NCBI GenBank assembly: GCA_026994095.1
Contig: JALWRU010000250.1
Location: 1-5,631 of the forward strand
DNA from: Nitrospira sp.
GTDB lineage: Bacteria; Nitrospirota; JACRHL01
DNA length: 5,631 bases
Reading direction: 5' to 3'
The position numbers and the translations under genes were made by a program. Under the pieces are notes generated by a model. That model did no database searches. It worked only from the letters and a program-made list of their open reading frames with translations, and was not told where the DNA came from. Positions 1 through 5,513 of this stretch are shown piece after piece. Each line of letters begins with the position of its first letter. Position 1 is the first letter of the stretch.

Positions 1-744
1 GATACGTCCCCGGCGGCGAATCCCGGCGGTATCAATAAACAGGTAGGGGGTTTCGTCGTAGGTCACCACCGAGTCGATGGCGTCACGGGTGGTACCGGCC
101 ACATCGCTCACCACCAGCCGGTCTTCGCCCAATAGCCGGTTGATCAGGGTCGATTTGCCCGCGTTGGGGCGGCCCACCACGGCCACACGGGTGACCGGGT
201 CGCCCTCCTGCTCCTCCGGGTCGGGCAGGTCGTGGGGCAGCATCTCGGCCAGCGCATCGTACAGGTCGTCCAGCCCACGGCCGTGTTCGGCAGAGCAGGG
301 GATGACCGGGTCAAAACCCAACTCGGCGGCCTCCATGGCGTCCTGAGCGATCTTCTCGGCATCGCACTTGTTGACCAGATGGATAATCGGCTGGGGAGTG
401 CGGCGCAGGGTGCTGGCCAACTCCCGGTCGGTCACGGTCAGCCCCTCGCGGGCGTCGGTCATAAAGACCACCACATCGGCACTCTCCAGCGTCGACAGAC
501 TCTGGTGGCTGACGTCGTTGGAGAGGGGGTCCGGATCGTCCATGTCGACCCCGCCGGTATCCACCAGCGTAAAGCGCAAACGGCCCCAGTCCACGGTCAG
601 GTACTGGCGGTCACGGGTCACACCGGGGGTGTTCATGACGATGGCCAGGCGGCGGCCTACCAGCCGGTTAAAGAGGGTCGATTTGCCCACATTGGGGCGG
701 CCCACGATGGCCACTAACGGCAGTGGTGCTTGAGGTTCGGTCAT
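1..744 (-). CDS. der: Ribosome-assembly GTPase Der (EngA), N-terminal 248 residues, cut by window edge
   Basis: Der is an essential GTPase with two tandem G domains that binds the 50S subunit and supports its late assembly. Translating the minus strand from the ATG at 744-742 gives an open frame of 248 codons to the window edge, about half of the usual 430-490 residues. G domain 1 shows the P-loop GRPNVGKS (residues 15-22), G3 DTGG (62-65), G4 NKCD (125-128) and G5-like CSAEHGRG (150-157). After an acidic linker (about 174-183), G domain 2 starts with a second P-loop, GRPNAGKS (191-198), then AGTTRDAI near 216-223 and DTAG (238-241). The rest of domain 2 and the KH-like C-terminal domain lie outside the window. 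Two P-loops in one chain separate Der from Era, Obg and TrmE. The ATG gives a seven-residue extension relative to E. coli Der. No Shine-Dalgarno sequence is visible just upstream, but the ATG overlaps the stop of a small ORF (ATGA). The gene is divergent from leuS. Confidence 0.97.
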   Translation of the reverse strand, partial: MTEPQAPLPLVAIVGRPNVGKSTLFNRLVGRRLAIVMNTPGVTRDRQYLTVDWGRLRFTLVDTGGVDMDDPDPLSNDVSHQSLSTLESADVVVFMTDAREGLTVTDRELASTLRRTPQPIIHLVNKCDAEKIAQDAMEAAELGFDPVIPCSAEHGRGLDDLYDALAEMLPHDLPDPEEQEGDPVTRVAVVGRPNAGKSTLINRLLGEDRLVVSDVAGTTRDAIDSVVTYDETPYLFIDTAGIRRRGRI

Positions 745-935
745 GGCGGGCAGGTTTCGGCTCGAAAAAAGGCGGCAGACAGGATCGGTGTCAGAGAAGT
801 GACGGGACCGCGCAGAATAGCATAGCGCCGCGTTCTACGGCAATTTACACCGATCAGTGTGCTTGCCGGTTTTGGCCTGCGCGTGCTAAATTTCGTGAGA
901 TTTACGGACGGGGGCGGGTGGCGTCTCCGGTTCAC
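741..935 (-). CDS. Possible 64-codon small ORF translationally coupled to der (doubtful gene)
   Basis: I do not recognise this product. The frame starts with GTG at 935-933, four bases downstream of a perfect AGGAGG (minus strand, complement of 940-945). It encodes a basic, proline- and arginine-rich 64-residue peptide beginning MNRRRHPPPSV, with no membrane segment or known motif. Its TGA (743-741) overlaps the ATG of der as ATGA, the usual geometry of translational coupling, and der has no ribosome-binding site of its own. Against it, the best der promoter candidate (814-843) lies inside this ORF, so that transcript would omit its start. The composition is also like that of noncoding GC-rich sequence. 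It would be expressed only from a promoter upstream of 945, and I see no convincing one. Treat it as a hypothesis. Confidence 0.2.
   Translation of the reverse strand: MNRRRHPPPSVNLTKFSTRRPKPASTLIGVNCRRTRRYAILRGPVTSLTPILSAAFFRAETCPP
814..843 (-). promoter_or_regulatory. Candidate sigma-70 promoter for der
   Basis: On the minus strand there is a TTGCCG -35 box (complement of 838-843), an 18-bp spacer and a TATTCT -10 box (complement of 814-819) preceded by TGC, an extended -10 feature. Each hexamer matches consensus at four of six positions. Transcription would start near 807 and give a leader of about 60 nt before der. This is a motif match only. Confidence 0.4.
847..860. promoter_or_regulatory. 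Imperfect 14-bp dyad between divergent promoters (candidate operator)
   Basis: ACACCGATCAGTGT is a palindrome apart from one mismatched pair (12 of 14 bases symmetrical), with a GATC core. It is centred at 853.5, between the -35 boxes of the candidate der (838-843) and leuS (863-868) promoters. The position would suit a factor acting on both promoters. No regulator is identifiable from the sequence, and a dyad of this size can arise by chance. Confidence 0.3.
863..892 (+). promoter_or_regulatory. Candidate sigma-70 promoter for the leuS-lptE-holA operon
   Basis: A TTGCCG -35 box (863-868), an 18-bp spacer and a TAAATT -10 box (887-892) preceded by TGC (extended -10) are visible. Each hexamer matches consensus at four of six positions. 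Transcription would start near 899 and leave a leader of about 65 nt before the leuS GTG. No leucine-rich leader peptide, T-box or attenuator structure is seen in that leader. Confidence 0.42.
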
Positions 936-964
936 TTCTCCTCCTGATACCGGGTACCCGTTTC

Positions 965-3460
965 GTGTCTTCTTCCCCGCCTGATTCTCAATCCTACGAT
1001 CCCCACGCCATTGAATCTAAATGGCAGAAGCGCTGGCAGAAGGAAGAGGCCTTTGTCGCGCCGGAGAATGACGACCGCCCGGCCTTCTACTGTCTGGAGA
1101 TGTTCCCCTACCCCTCTGGCAAGATCCACATGGGCCACGTGCGCAACTATGCACTCGGTGACGTCATCGCCCGTTACAAGCGGATGAACGGCTATCAGGT
1201 GTTGCACCCGATGGGGTGGGACGCATTTGGCCTGCCTGCCGAAAACGCCGCGATCCAGCGGGGTCTGGCCCCGGACGGCTGGACCCGCGACAACATCGAT
1301 GACATGCGCGGTCAGTTGGGGCGACTGGGGCTGTCCTACGACTGGGGGCGCGAGTTGGCCACCTGCGACCCGGACTACTACCGCTGGAATCAATGGCTGT
1401 TTTTGCGGCTGCTTAAAAAAGGCATCGCCTACCGCACGCAGGCGCGGGTCAACTGGTGCAACGACTGCGACACGGTGCTGGCCAATGAGCAGGTGGTGGA
1501 CGGGGCCTGCTGGCGCTGCGATCAGCCGGTCACCAGCCGTGAATTGAACCAGTGGAGTCTGGCGATCACCCGCTATGCTCAAGAACTGCTGGACGATCTG
1601 GACAGCCTCACCGAATGGCCGCCCAGGGTGGTGGCCATGCAGCGCAACTGGATTGGCCGGTCTACGGGTGTCGAGGTGAGCTTTGCTCACGCGGGTACTG
1701 GTGACCCACTGACGGTCTATACCACCCGGCCCGACACCCTCTACGGGGTGACCTTTGTATCGGTGGCCACCGATCATCCGCTGGCCCAGCAGGCAGCCCA
1801 GAGCAATAACGAGCTGGCGCAGTTTATTGAAAGCTGCGCCGATCAGGGCGTCTCCGAAGCGGTGCTGGAGACCATGGAGAAGCGCGGTTGTGATACCGGC
1901 GTACAGGTGATCCACCCGCTCACGGGTGAGGCGTTGCCGGTCTACGCGGCCAACTTTGTGTTGATGGGGTACGGTACCGGTGCGGTGATGGCAGTACCGG
2001 CTCACGACAGCCGCGATTTCGCCTTTGCGAAAAAATATAAACTGCCGATTCGGGTGGTGATCCAGCCGGACGGTGAGACGCTTAACCCGGCCACCATGGA
2101 GGACGCCTATACCGACGCCGGGGTGCTGGTGAACTCCGACACCTGCGACGGTCTGCCCAGCGGCGAGGCCAAAGAGCGCATCGCCGAACTGTTGGAGCGT
2201 GCAGGCCACGGCAGCCGCAAGGTCAATTTTCGTCTGCGGGACTGGGGCATCTCCCGCCAGCGCTACTGGGGTACCCCCATCCCGGTGATTCACTGCCCGG
2301 ACTGTGGTGTGGTACCGGTGCCGGAGGAGCAGCTACCGGTGACACTGCCGGTGGGGGTGACCCTGCCGGAGAGCGGCTCCCTGTTGAGTCAGTCGGCTGC
2401 GTTTTATGAGGTGGACTGCCCCGCCTGTGGCGCCGCTGCCCGGCGGGAAACCGACACCATGGATACGTTTATCGATTCGTCCTGGTATTTTGCCCGCTTC
2501 ACCTGCCATAACACCGAACTTGGCAACAAGCAGATGCTGGACCCGGCCAAAGCCGACAAGTGGCTGCCGGTGGACCAGTATATCGGCGGCATCGAGCACG
2601 CCATCCTGCACCTGCTGTATGCCCGTTTTGTCACCAAGCTGTTGCGGGATGAGGGGCTGACCACGGTCAGCGAGCCGTTCAAGCGCTTGCTGACCCAGGG
2701 CATGGTCATCAAAGACGGTGCCAAAATGTCCAAGAGCAAGGGCAATGTGGTGGACCCCACTGCCCTGCTGGATCAGTACGGGGCGGATACCGCACGGCTG
2801 TTCATCCTGTTTGCGGCCCCGCCGGAGCGGGATCTGGAGTGGTCGGATGCCGGGGTGGAGGGGGCGTATCGCTTTTTAAAACGGGTGTGGGCGCTGGCAG
2901 CGCAGGTGACAACCGGTGCAGATGATCTGCCGGAAGGCGACTGGTCGGCGGATGCCAAACAGCTCAAGCGAGCGGTTCACCAGACCATCCAGAAGGTCAC
3001 CAACGACATTGAGCGCAACTATCAGTTTAATACCGCCATCGCCGCACAGATGGAACTGGTCAATGCCATGCAAAAATTTGTCGGCGGCTGGGGTGCCGAT
3101 GGACCCGGCGCAGGAGAGGTGGCGGCGCTGCAAGAGGCAGTTGCTACGCTGACCCTATTGTTATCACCGTTTGCGCCACACATGGCCGAAGAGCTTTGGC
3201 AGCAACTCGGCAATGACATCTCACTGGTAAACGTAAGCTGGCCCAAGGCCGCCCCGAACTGGCTGACCTCCGACACCATCACCGTGGTGGTGCAGGTCAA
3301 CGGCAAACTGCGGGAACGGTTGACCCTGCCAGCAGATAGCGATGAAGAGGCCGTCAAAGCGGCCGCGCTGGCTAGCGAAAAGGTGGCGGCACAGGTAGGG
3401 GAGCAGACCCCCAGACGGGTGATCTACGTACCCGGAAAGCTGGTCAATGTGGTCCTGTAA
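965..3460 (+). CDS. leuS: Leucyl-tRNA synthetase (LeuRS), class Ia
   Basis: LeuRS charges tRNA-Leu with leucine in the cytoplasm and edits mischarged products. The protein has 831 residues, near the 860 of E. coli. The Rossmann catalytic core shows the HIGH motif as HMGH (55-58) and the KMSKS motif at 587-591. A four-cysteine zinc knuckle is visible (C165, C168, C182, C185). The CP1 editing domain (about 223-420) carries the threonine-rich TTRPDT (253-258) and GYGTGAVMAVPAHDSRDF (335-352). In it, T258 and D351 correspond to E. coli T252 and D345, so editing should be intact. A second Cys pair set (CPDCG at 444-448, CPACG at 485-489) may bind another zinc. The leucine-specific insertion that precedes KMSKS in E. 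coli is absent (GMVIKDGAKMSKS). The C-terminal domain ends with YVPGKLVNVVL, as is typical. The start is GTG with no good Shine-Dalgarno sequence. No other start codon lies between it and the first conserved residues. This is the first gene of the operon with lptE and holA. Confidence 0.98.
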   Translation: MSSSPPDSQSYDPHAIESKWQKRWQKEEAFVAPENDDRPAFYCLEMFPYPSGKIHMGHVRNYALGDVIARYKRMNGYQVLHPMGWDAFGLPAENAAIQRGLAPDGWTRDNIDDMRGQLGRLGLSYDWGRELATCDPDYYRWNQWLFLRLLKKGIAYRTQARVNWCNDCDTVLANEQVVDGACWRCDQPVTSRELNQWSLAITRYAQELLDDLDSLTEWPPRVVAMQRNWIGRSTGVEVSFAHAGTGDPLTVYTTRPDTLYGVTFVSVATDHPLAQQAAQSNNELAQFIESCADQGVSEAVLETMEKRGCDTGVQVIHPLTGEALPVYAANFVLMGYGTGAVMAVPAHDSRDFAFAKKYKLPIRVVIQPDGETLNPATMEDAYTDAGVLVNSDTCDGLPSGEAKERIAELLERAGHGSRKVNFRLRDWGISRQRYWGTPIPVIHCPDCGVVPVPEEQLPVTLPVGVTLPESGSLLSQSAAFYEVDCPACGAAARRETDTMDTFIDSSWYFARFTCHNTELGNKQMLDPAKADKWLPVDQYIGGIEHAILHLLYARFVTKLLRDEGLTTVSEPFKRLLTQGMVIKDGAKMSKSKGNVVDPTALLDQYGADTARLFILFAAPPERDLEWSDAGVEGAYRFLKRVWALAAQVTTGADDLPEGDWSADAKQLKRAVHQTIQKVTNDIERNYQFNTAIAAQMELVNAMQKFVGGWGADGPGAGEVAALQEAVATLTLLLSPFAPHMAEELWQQLGNDISLVNVSWPKAAPNWLTSDTITVVVQVNGKLRERLTLPADSDEEAVKAAALASEKVAAQVGEQTPRRVIYVPGKLVNVVL
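3434..3439 (+). promoter_or_regulatory. Ribosome-binding site supporting the upstream lptE start
   Basis: GGAAAG lies inside the last codons of leuS, seven bases before the ATG at 3447. It favours that start over the TTG at 3495, which has no purine-rich site in front of it. Confidence 0.45.
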
Positions 3461-4097
3461 CCAGATTTTAACAAACAAACGATGGTTCGACATATTGCCC
3501 GGGTGGGGCGGCGTTTGCGGGCGGGTAATTGGGCTCGGTATCGTCGTGTTATTGCTGCCCGCGTGCAGTGGGTACCACCTGTTAACCACCGGTCAGAGTG
3601 CCATCTCTGAATTTGCTGTGCCGGGTGTGATCAACAACACGTCCGAGCCGTTTCTATCGGAGCGCATGACCCGTGCGTTACACCGCCGCCTGCCGGACCA
3701 CGGCATCTTGATCCGCACTGGTGGACCGCTGGCACTACAGGTTCGGGTGACGGCTTTTGAAGACCGGGTACGGACATTTGATGCAGGGCTGGTGGCCAGC
3801 GAGCGGCAGGTGCGAATGACGGTGACCGTTCAACTGGTGCAGGATGGTGCCGGCGTTTGGCAACAGACCGGCATGGCAGCGACTGCGGTCTATCCGGTGT
3901 CCGGCGATACCACCCGTAACCGGGACCAGAAAGACCGGGCGGTCGAAGATGCAGCGCGGGCGTTGGCAGAGGAGATCGCGGTGGCTCTGAGTCTGCTGGA
4001 CCCGGCCATTCTTGCAGCGGATCGCCAGCCGCTCCATGAGCCGGATCGGGATCGGCTGGACGCGCCGGAAATGTTCACCCCGGAGGTGGATGAGTGA
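3447..4097 (+). CDS. lptE: LPS-assembly lipoprotein LptE (RlpB family)
   Basis: LptE is an outer-membrane lipoprotein that plugs the LptD barrel and helps insert lipopolysaccharide into the outer leaflet. The 216-residue product has a hydrophobic stretch (about 27-38) ending in the lipobox LLPAC, with the predicted lipidated cysteine at C40. Serine at +2 fits outer-membrane sorting. After it come SGYHL (compare CGWHL in E. coli LptE) and a short alpha/beta domain. In that domain a strand with ALQVRVTAFEDR is followed by VRMTVTVQLV, and a helix with VEDAARALAEEIAVAL follows. The last 35 residues are acidic and probably disordered. Sequence identity in this family is low, so the call rests on lipobox, fold pattern and the leuS-lptE-holA context. 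The ATG overlaps the end of leuS by 14 bp. It gives an unusually long 39-residue signal peptide. A TTG at 3495 would give a more normal signal peptide of about 23 residues. Confidence 0.88.
   Translation: MWSCNQILTNKRWFDILPGWGGVCGRVIGLGIVVLLLPACSGYHLLTTGQSAISEFAVPGVINNTSEPFLSERMTRALHRRLPDHGILIRTGGPLALQVRVTAFEDRVRTFDAGLVASERQVRMTVTVQLVQDGAGVWQQTGMAATAVYPVSGDTTRNRDQKDRAVEDAARALAEEIAVALSLLDPAILAADRQPLHEPDRDRLDAPEMFTPEVDE
4081..4086 (+). promoter_or_regulatory. Ribosome-binding site of holA
   Basis: CGGAGG lies in the last codons of lptE, seven bases before the GTG at 4094. It decides for the GTG start over the in-frame ATG at 4136, which has no such site. It also fits coupled translation across the GTGA overlap. 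Confidence 0.7.
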
Positions 4098-5074
4098 GTA
4101 CCCCCGGACTCGACCTGCCGCTCTCGCCGCCGCGTATGATCTATCTGGTCCACGGGCCAGAGATCACCCTGCGCAGAGATGCGCTCTCGGCCATCCGTGC
4201 GGCAGTGGTGGACCCGGCCACCGAAGACTTTAACTGTGACGAATTTGTCGGCGGCGAATGCAGTGGTGGTGACATCCTCACCGCCGCACAGACCTTGCCG
4301 ATGATGAGTGAACGGCGGTTGGTGGTGGTACGGCAGGTGCACAAGCTGAAAGCCGCCGACCTGTCCCTGTTGGGTGACTATGTGGCGTCCCCTGCAGCGG
4401 AGACCACGCTGGTGCTGGAGGCCGAAAAGGTCGACCTGCGCAAGTCGCCGTTTCCGGCCATCAAAAAGGTGGGGGCGGTGGTGGCCTGCAAGGCCCTGTA
4501 CGAGAATCAGGCCGCCAGTTGGTTGACCCAGCGGGCGCGGGGCATGGGCATCCGCCTGCAGCCGGATGCGGCCCAGTTCCTGATTTCATATGTAGGGTCC
4601 AGCACCGGCGCGCTGGAGGCGGAGTTGACCAAGGCCATCGACTACGTGGGCAAGGCGGGGGCGCCCATCGACCTGGATGCGGTCTCTGCCACCGCCGGGC
4701 AGGGCCGGGTCCATTCGATTTTTGAACTGGTGGACGCGGTTTCTGCCCGACAGGCGGGCGCGGCGTTGGCTGCACTGGTGACGCTATTGGAGTCCGGTGA
4801 AGCCCCCATCAAGGTACAGGCCATGATTGTGCGTCAGTTTCGGATGATCTGGCGGGCGCGGGAGGCCATGGACAAGGGGGAGCGCAATCTGGCGCAAGCG
4901 CTGGGGATTGCCCCGTTTGTGGCGAAAAAACTGGCGGCCCCGGCGCGCCGGTTTAACGAGGCGGATCTGGTCCGCATCTTTCAGGGCTTCGCGACGGTGG
5001 ATCTGGATTTGAAGGGCGGGGCCACCTCGCCCCGCCAGGTGCTGGAGAGCGAGGTGTTGGCCCTGTGCGCATGA
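4094..5074 (+). CDS. holA: DNA polymerase III subunit delta
   Basis: The delta subunit is part of the clamp loader. It binds the beta clamp and opens it so that it can be loaded on primed DNA. The product has 326 residues (343 in E. coli). The N-terminal domain I starts at MIYLVHGPE (15-23), a degenerate nucleotide-fold segment without a functional P-loop, as expected because delta does not hydrolyse ATP. The segment TLPMMSERRLVVVR (about 67-80) is typical of the beta-binding region, followed by a helical domain II with GALEAELTKAIDY. The C-terminal collar domain includes SIFELVDAVSAR and an MIVRQFRMIWRARE helix, and ends DLDLKGGATSPRQVLESEVLALCA. The start is GTG, overlapping the lptE stop as GTGA, with CGGAGG seven bases upstream. 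It is the last gene of the operon and converges with rpsT. Confidence 0.95.
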   Translation: MSTPGLDLPLSPPRMIYLVHGPEITLRRDALSAIRAAVVDPATEDFNCDEFVGGECSGGDILTAAQTLPMMSERRLVVVRQVHKLKAADLSLLGDYVASPAAETTLVLEAEKVDLRKSPFPAIKKVGAVVACKALYENQAASWLTQRARGMGIRLQPDAAQFLISYVGSSTGALEAELTKAIDYVGKAGAPIDLDAVSATAGQGRVHSIFELVDAVSARQAGAALAALVTLLESGEAPIKVQAMIVRQFRMIWRAREAMDKGERNLAQALGIAPFVAKKLAAPARRFNEADLVRIFQGFATVDLDLKGGATSPRQVLESEVLALCA

Positions 5075-5122
5075 TCCGGCGCGCCCTACTTCATCAGCAG
5101 GGTCCATCCGACCGGGTGGTAG

Positions 5123-5145
5123 TGTCGGGCGTCAAACGCCCGGCA
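5123..5145. terminator. Hairpin between convergent holA and rpsT (possible bidirectional terminator)
   Basis: A 9-bp stem (5123-5131 with 5137-5145, including one G-T pair) closes a five-base loop (5132-5136). It lies in the 80-bp gap between the two stop codons, where a shared terminator is expected. Neither side has a T-tract, so it is not a classical intrinsic terminator. It may instead protect 3' ends or act together with Rho. Confidence 0.4.
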
Positions 5146-5154
5146 ACGGCGGGT

Positions 5155-5418
5155 TTACCCCAGGGTGTTGACCAGTACGGCCAGACGGCGGACCTTGCGG
5201 CCTGCGGTGTTTTTGTGCAGCACACCCTTGCCAGCAGCGCCCTGAATAAGCGAAGCGGCGGCGTTGAAGCTGGTCTGGGCAGTGCCCTTGTCCTTGCCTT
5301 CAACGGCAGTTTCGACCGCTTTGGTGGCGGTGCGAATGGCAGACATGGTGCTGCGGTTGCGGTCGCGGCGGACCAGAGACTGGCGGGCGCGCTTGGCAGC
5401 CGAACGATGATTGGCCAT
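5155..5418 (-). CDS. rpsT: 30S ribosomal protein S20
   Basis: S20 is a primary 16S rRNA-binding protein that folds as a three-helix bundle at the base of the 30S subunit. The 87-residue product equals the E. coli length and starts MANHRSAAKRARQS, the family hallmark. It continues with basic helices containing RRDRNRSTMSAIRTATKAVE (about 17-36) and ends with the conserved HKNTAGRKVRRLAVLVN. The start is ATG at 5418, preceded on the minus strand by AAGGA with nine bases between it and the ATG. This differs from the UUG start of E. coli rpsT. The gene is monocistronic in this window: it converges with holA and diverges from murJ, a neighbour often found beside rpsT in proteobacteria. Confidence 0.98.
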   Translation of the reverse strand: MANHRSAAKRARQSLVRRDRNRSTMSAIRTATKAVETAVEGKDKGTAQTSFNAAASLIQGAAGKGVLHKNTAGRKVRRLAVLVNTLG

Positions 5419-5427
5419 GAAAAACGA

Positions 5428-5432
5428 TCCTT
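5428..5432 (-). promoter_or_regulatory. Ribosome-binding site of rpsT
   Basis: AAGGA on the minus strand (complement of TCCTT) lies nine bases before the rpsT ATG. It confirms the start that gives the conserved MANHRSA N terminus. Confidence 0.7.
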
Positions 5433-5483
5433 ACAACACAGGGGTCACCAACCTCACTGGGTCGGCACTTTTGGAAACCAGCT

Positions 5484-5513
5484 ACCATATGCGCCAGGCG
5501 GTGCCTATGTCAA
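5484..5513 (-). promoter_or_regulatory. Predicted sigma-70 promoter of rpsT, overlapping the murJ start
   Basis: On the minus strand there is a perfect TTGACA -35 box (complement of 5508-5513), an 18-bp spacer and a TATGGT -10 box (complement of 5484-5489, four of six matches). Transcription would begin near 5477 and give a leader of about 58 nt for rpsT. The -35 box covers two bases of the murJ ATG (5507-5509), so RNA polymerase binding here and transcription into murJ may interfere with each other. Confidence 0.6.

Noticed and set aside
232..717. A 161-codon plus-strand open frame opposite der
   Set aside because: The minus strand encodes both Der P-loops and the G3, G4 and G5 motifs here. 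The plus-strand product has no domain and no ribosome-binding site that I can see.
723..947. A 74-codon plus-strand frame across the der-leuS spacer
   Set aside because: It begins inside der, crosses both candidate promoters and has no ribosome-binding site or recognisable product.
951..960. Palindrome CGGGTACCCG as an operator or hairpin
   Set aside because: A perfect palindrome without a loop makes a poor RNA hairpin, and GGTACC cores are common throughout this window, so it is not distinctive.
899..964. T-box or leucine attenuator before leuS
   Set aside because: The leader is only about 65 nt, has no leucine-codon run on the plus strand, no T-box core and no terminator hairpin with a T-tract.
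932..2293. A 453-codon open frame on the minus strand opposite leuS
   Set aside because: It is fully antisense to leuS, whose motifs prove the plus-strand frame. Its translation is rich in H, G, V and R with no recognisable domain, as expected for a shadow frame in GC-rich DNA.
3482..3607. Short basic plus-strand frame starting at ATG 3482
   Set aside because: It lies out of frame within the lptE signal-peptide region, has no ribosome-binding site and ends after about 42 codons. It is mentioned only as a possible hint of a frameshift.
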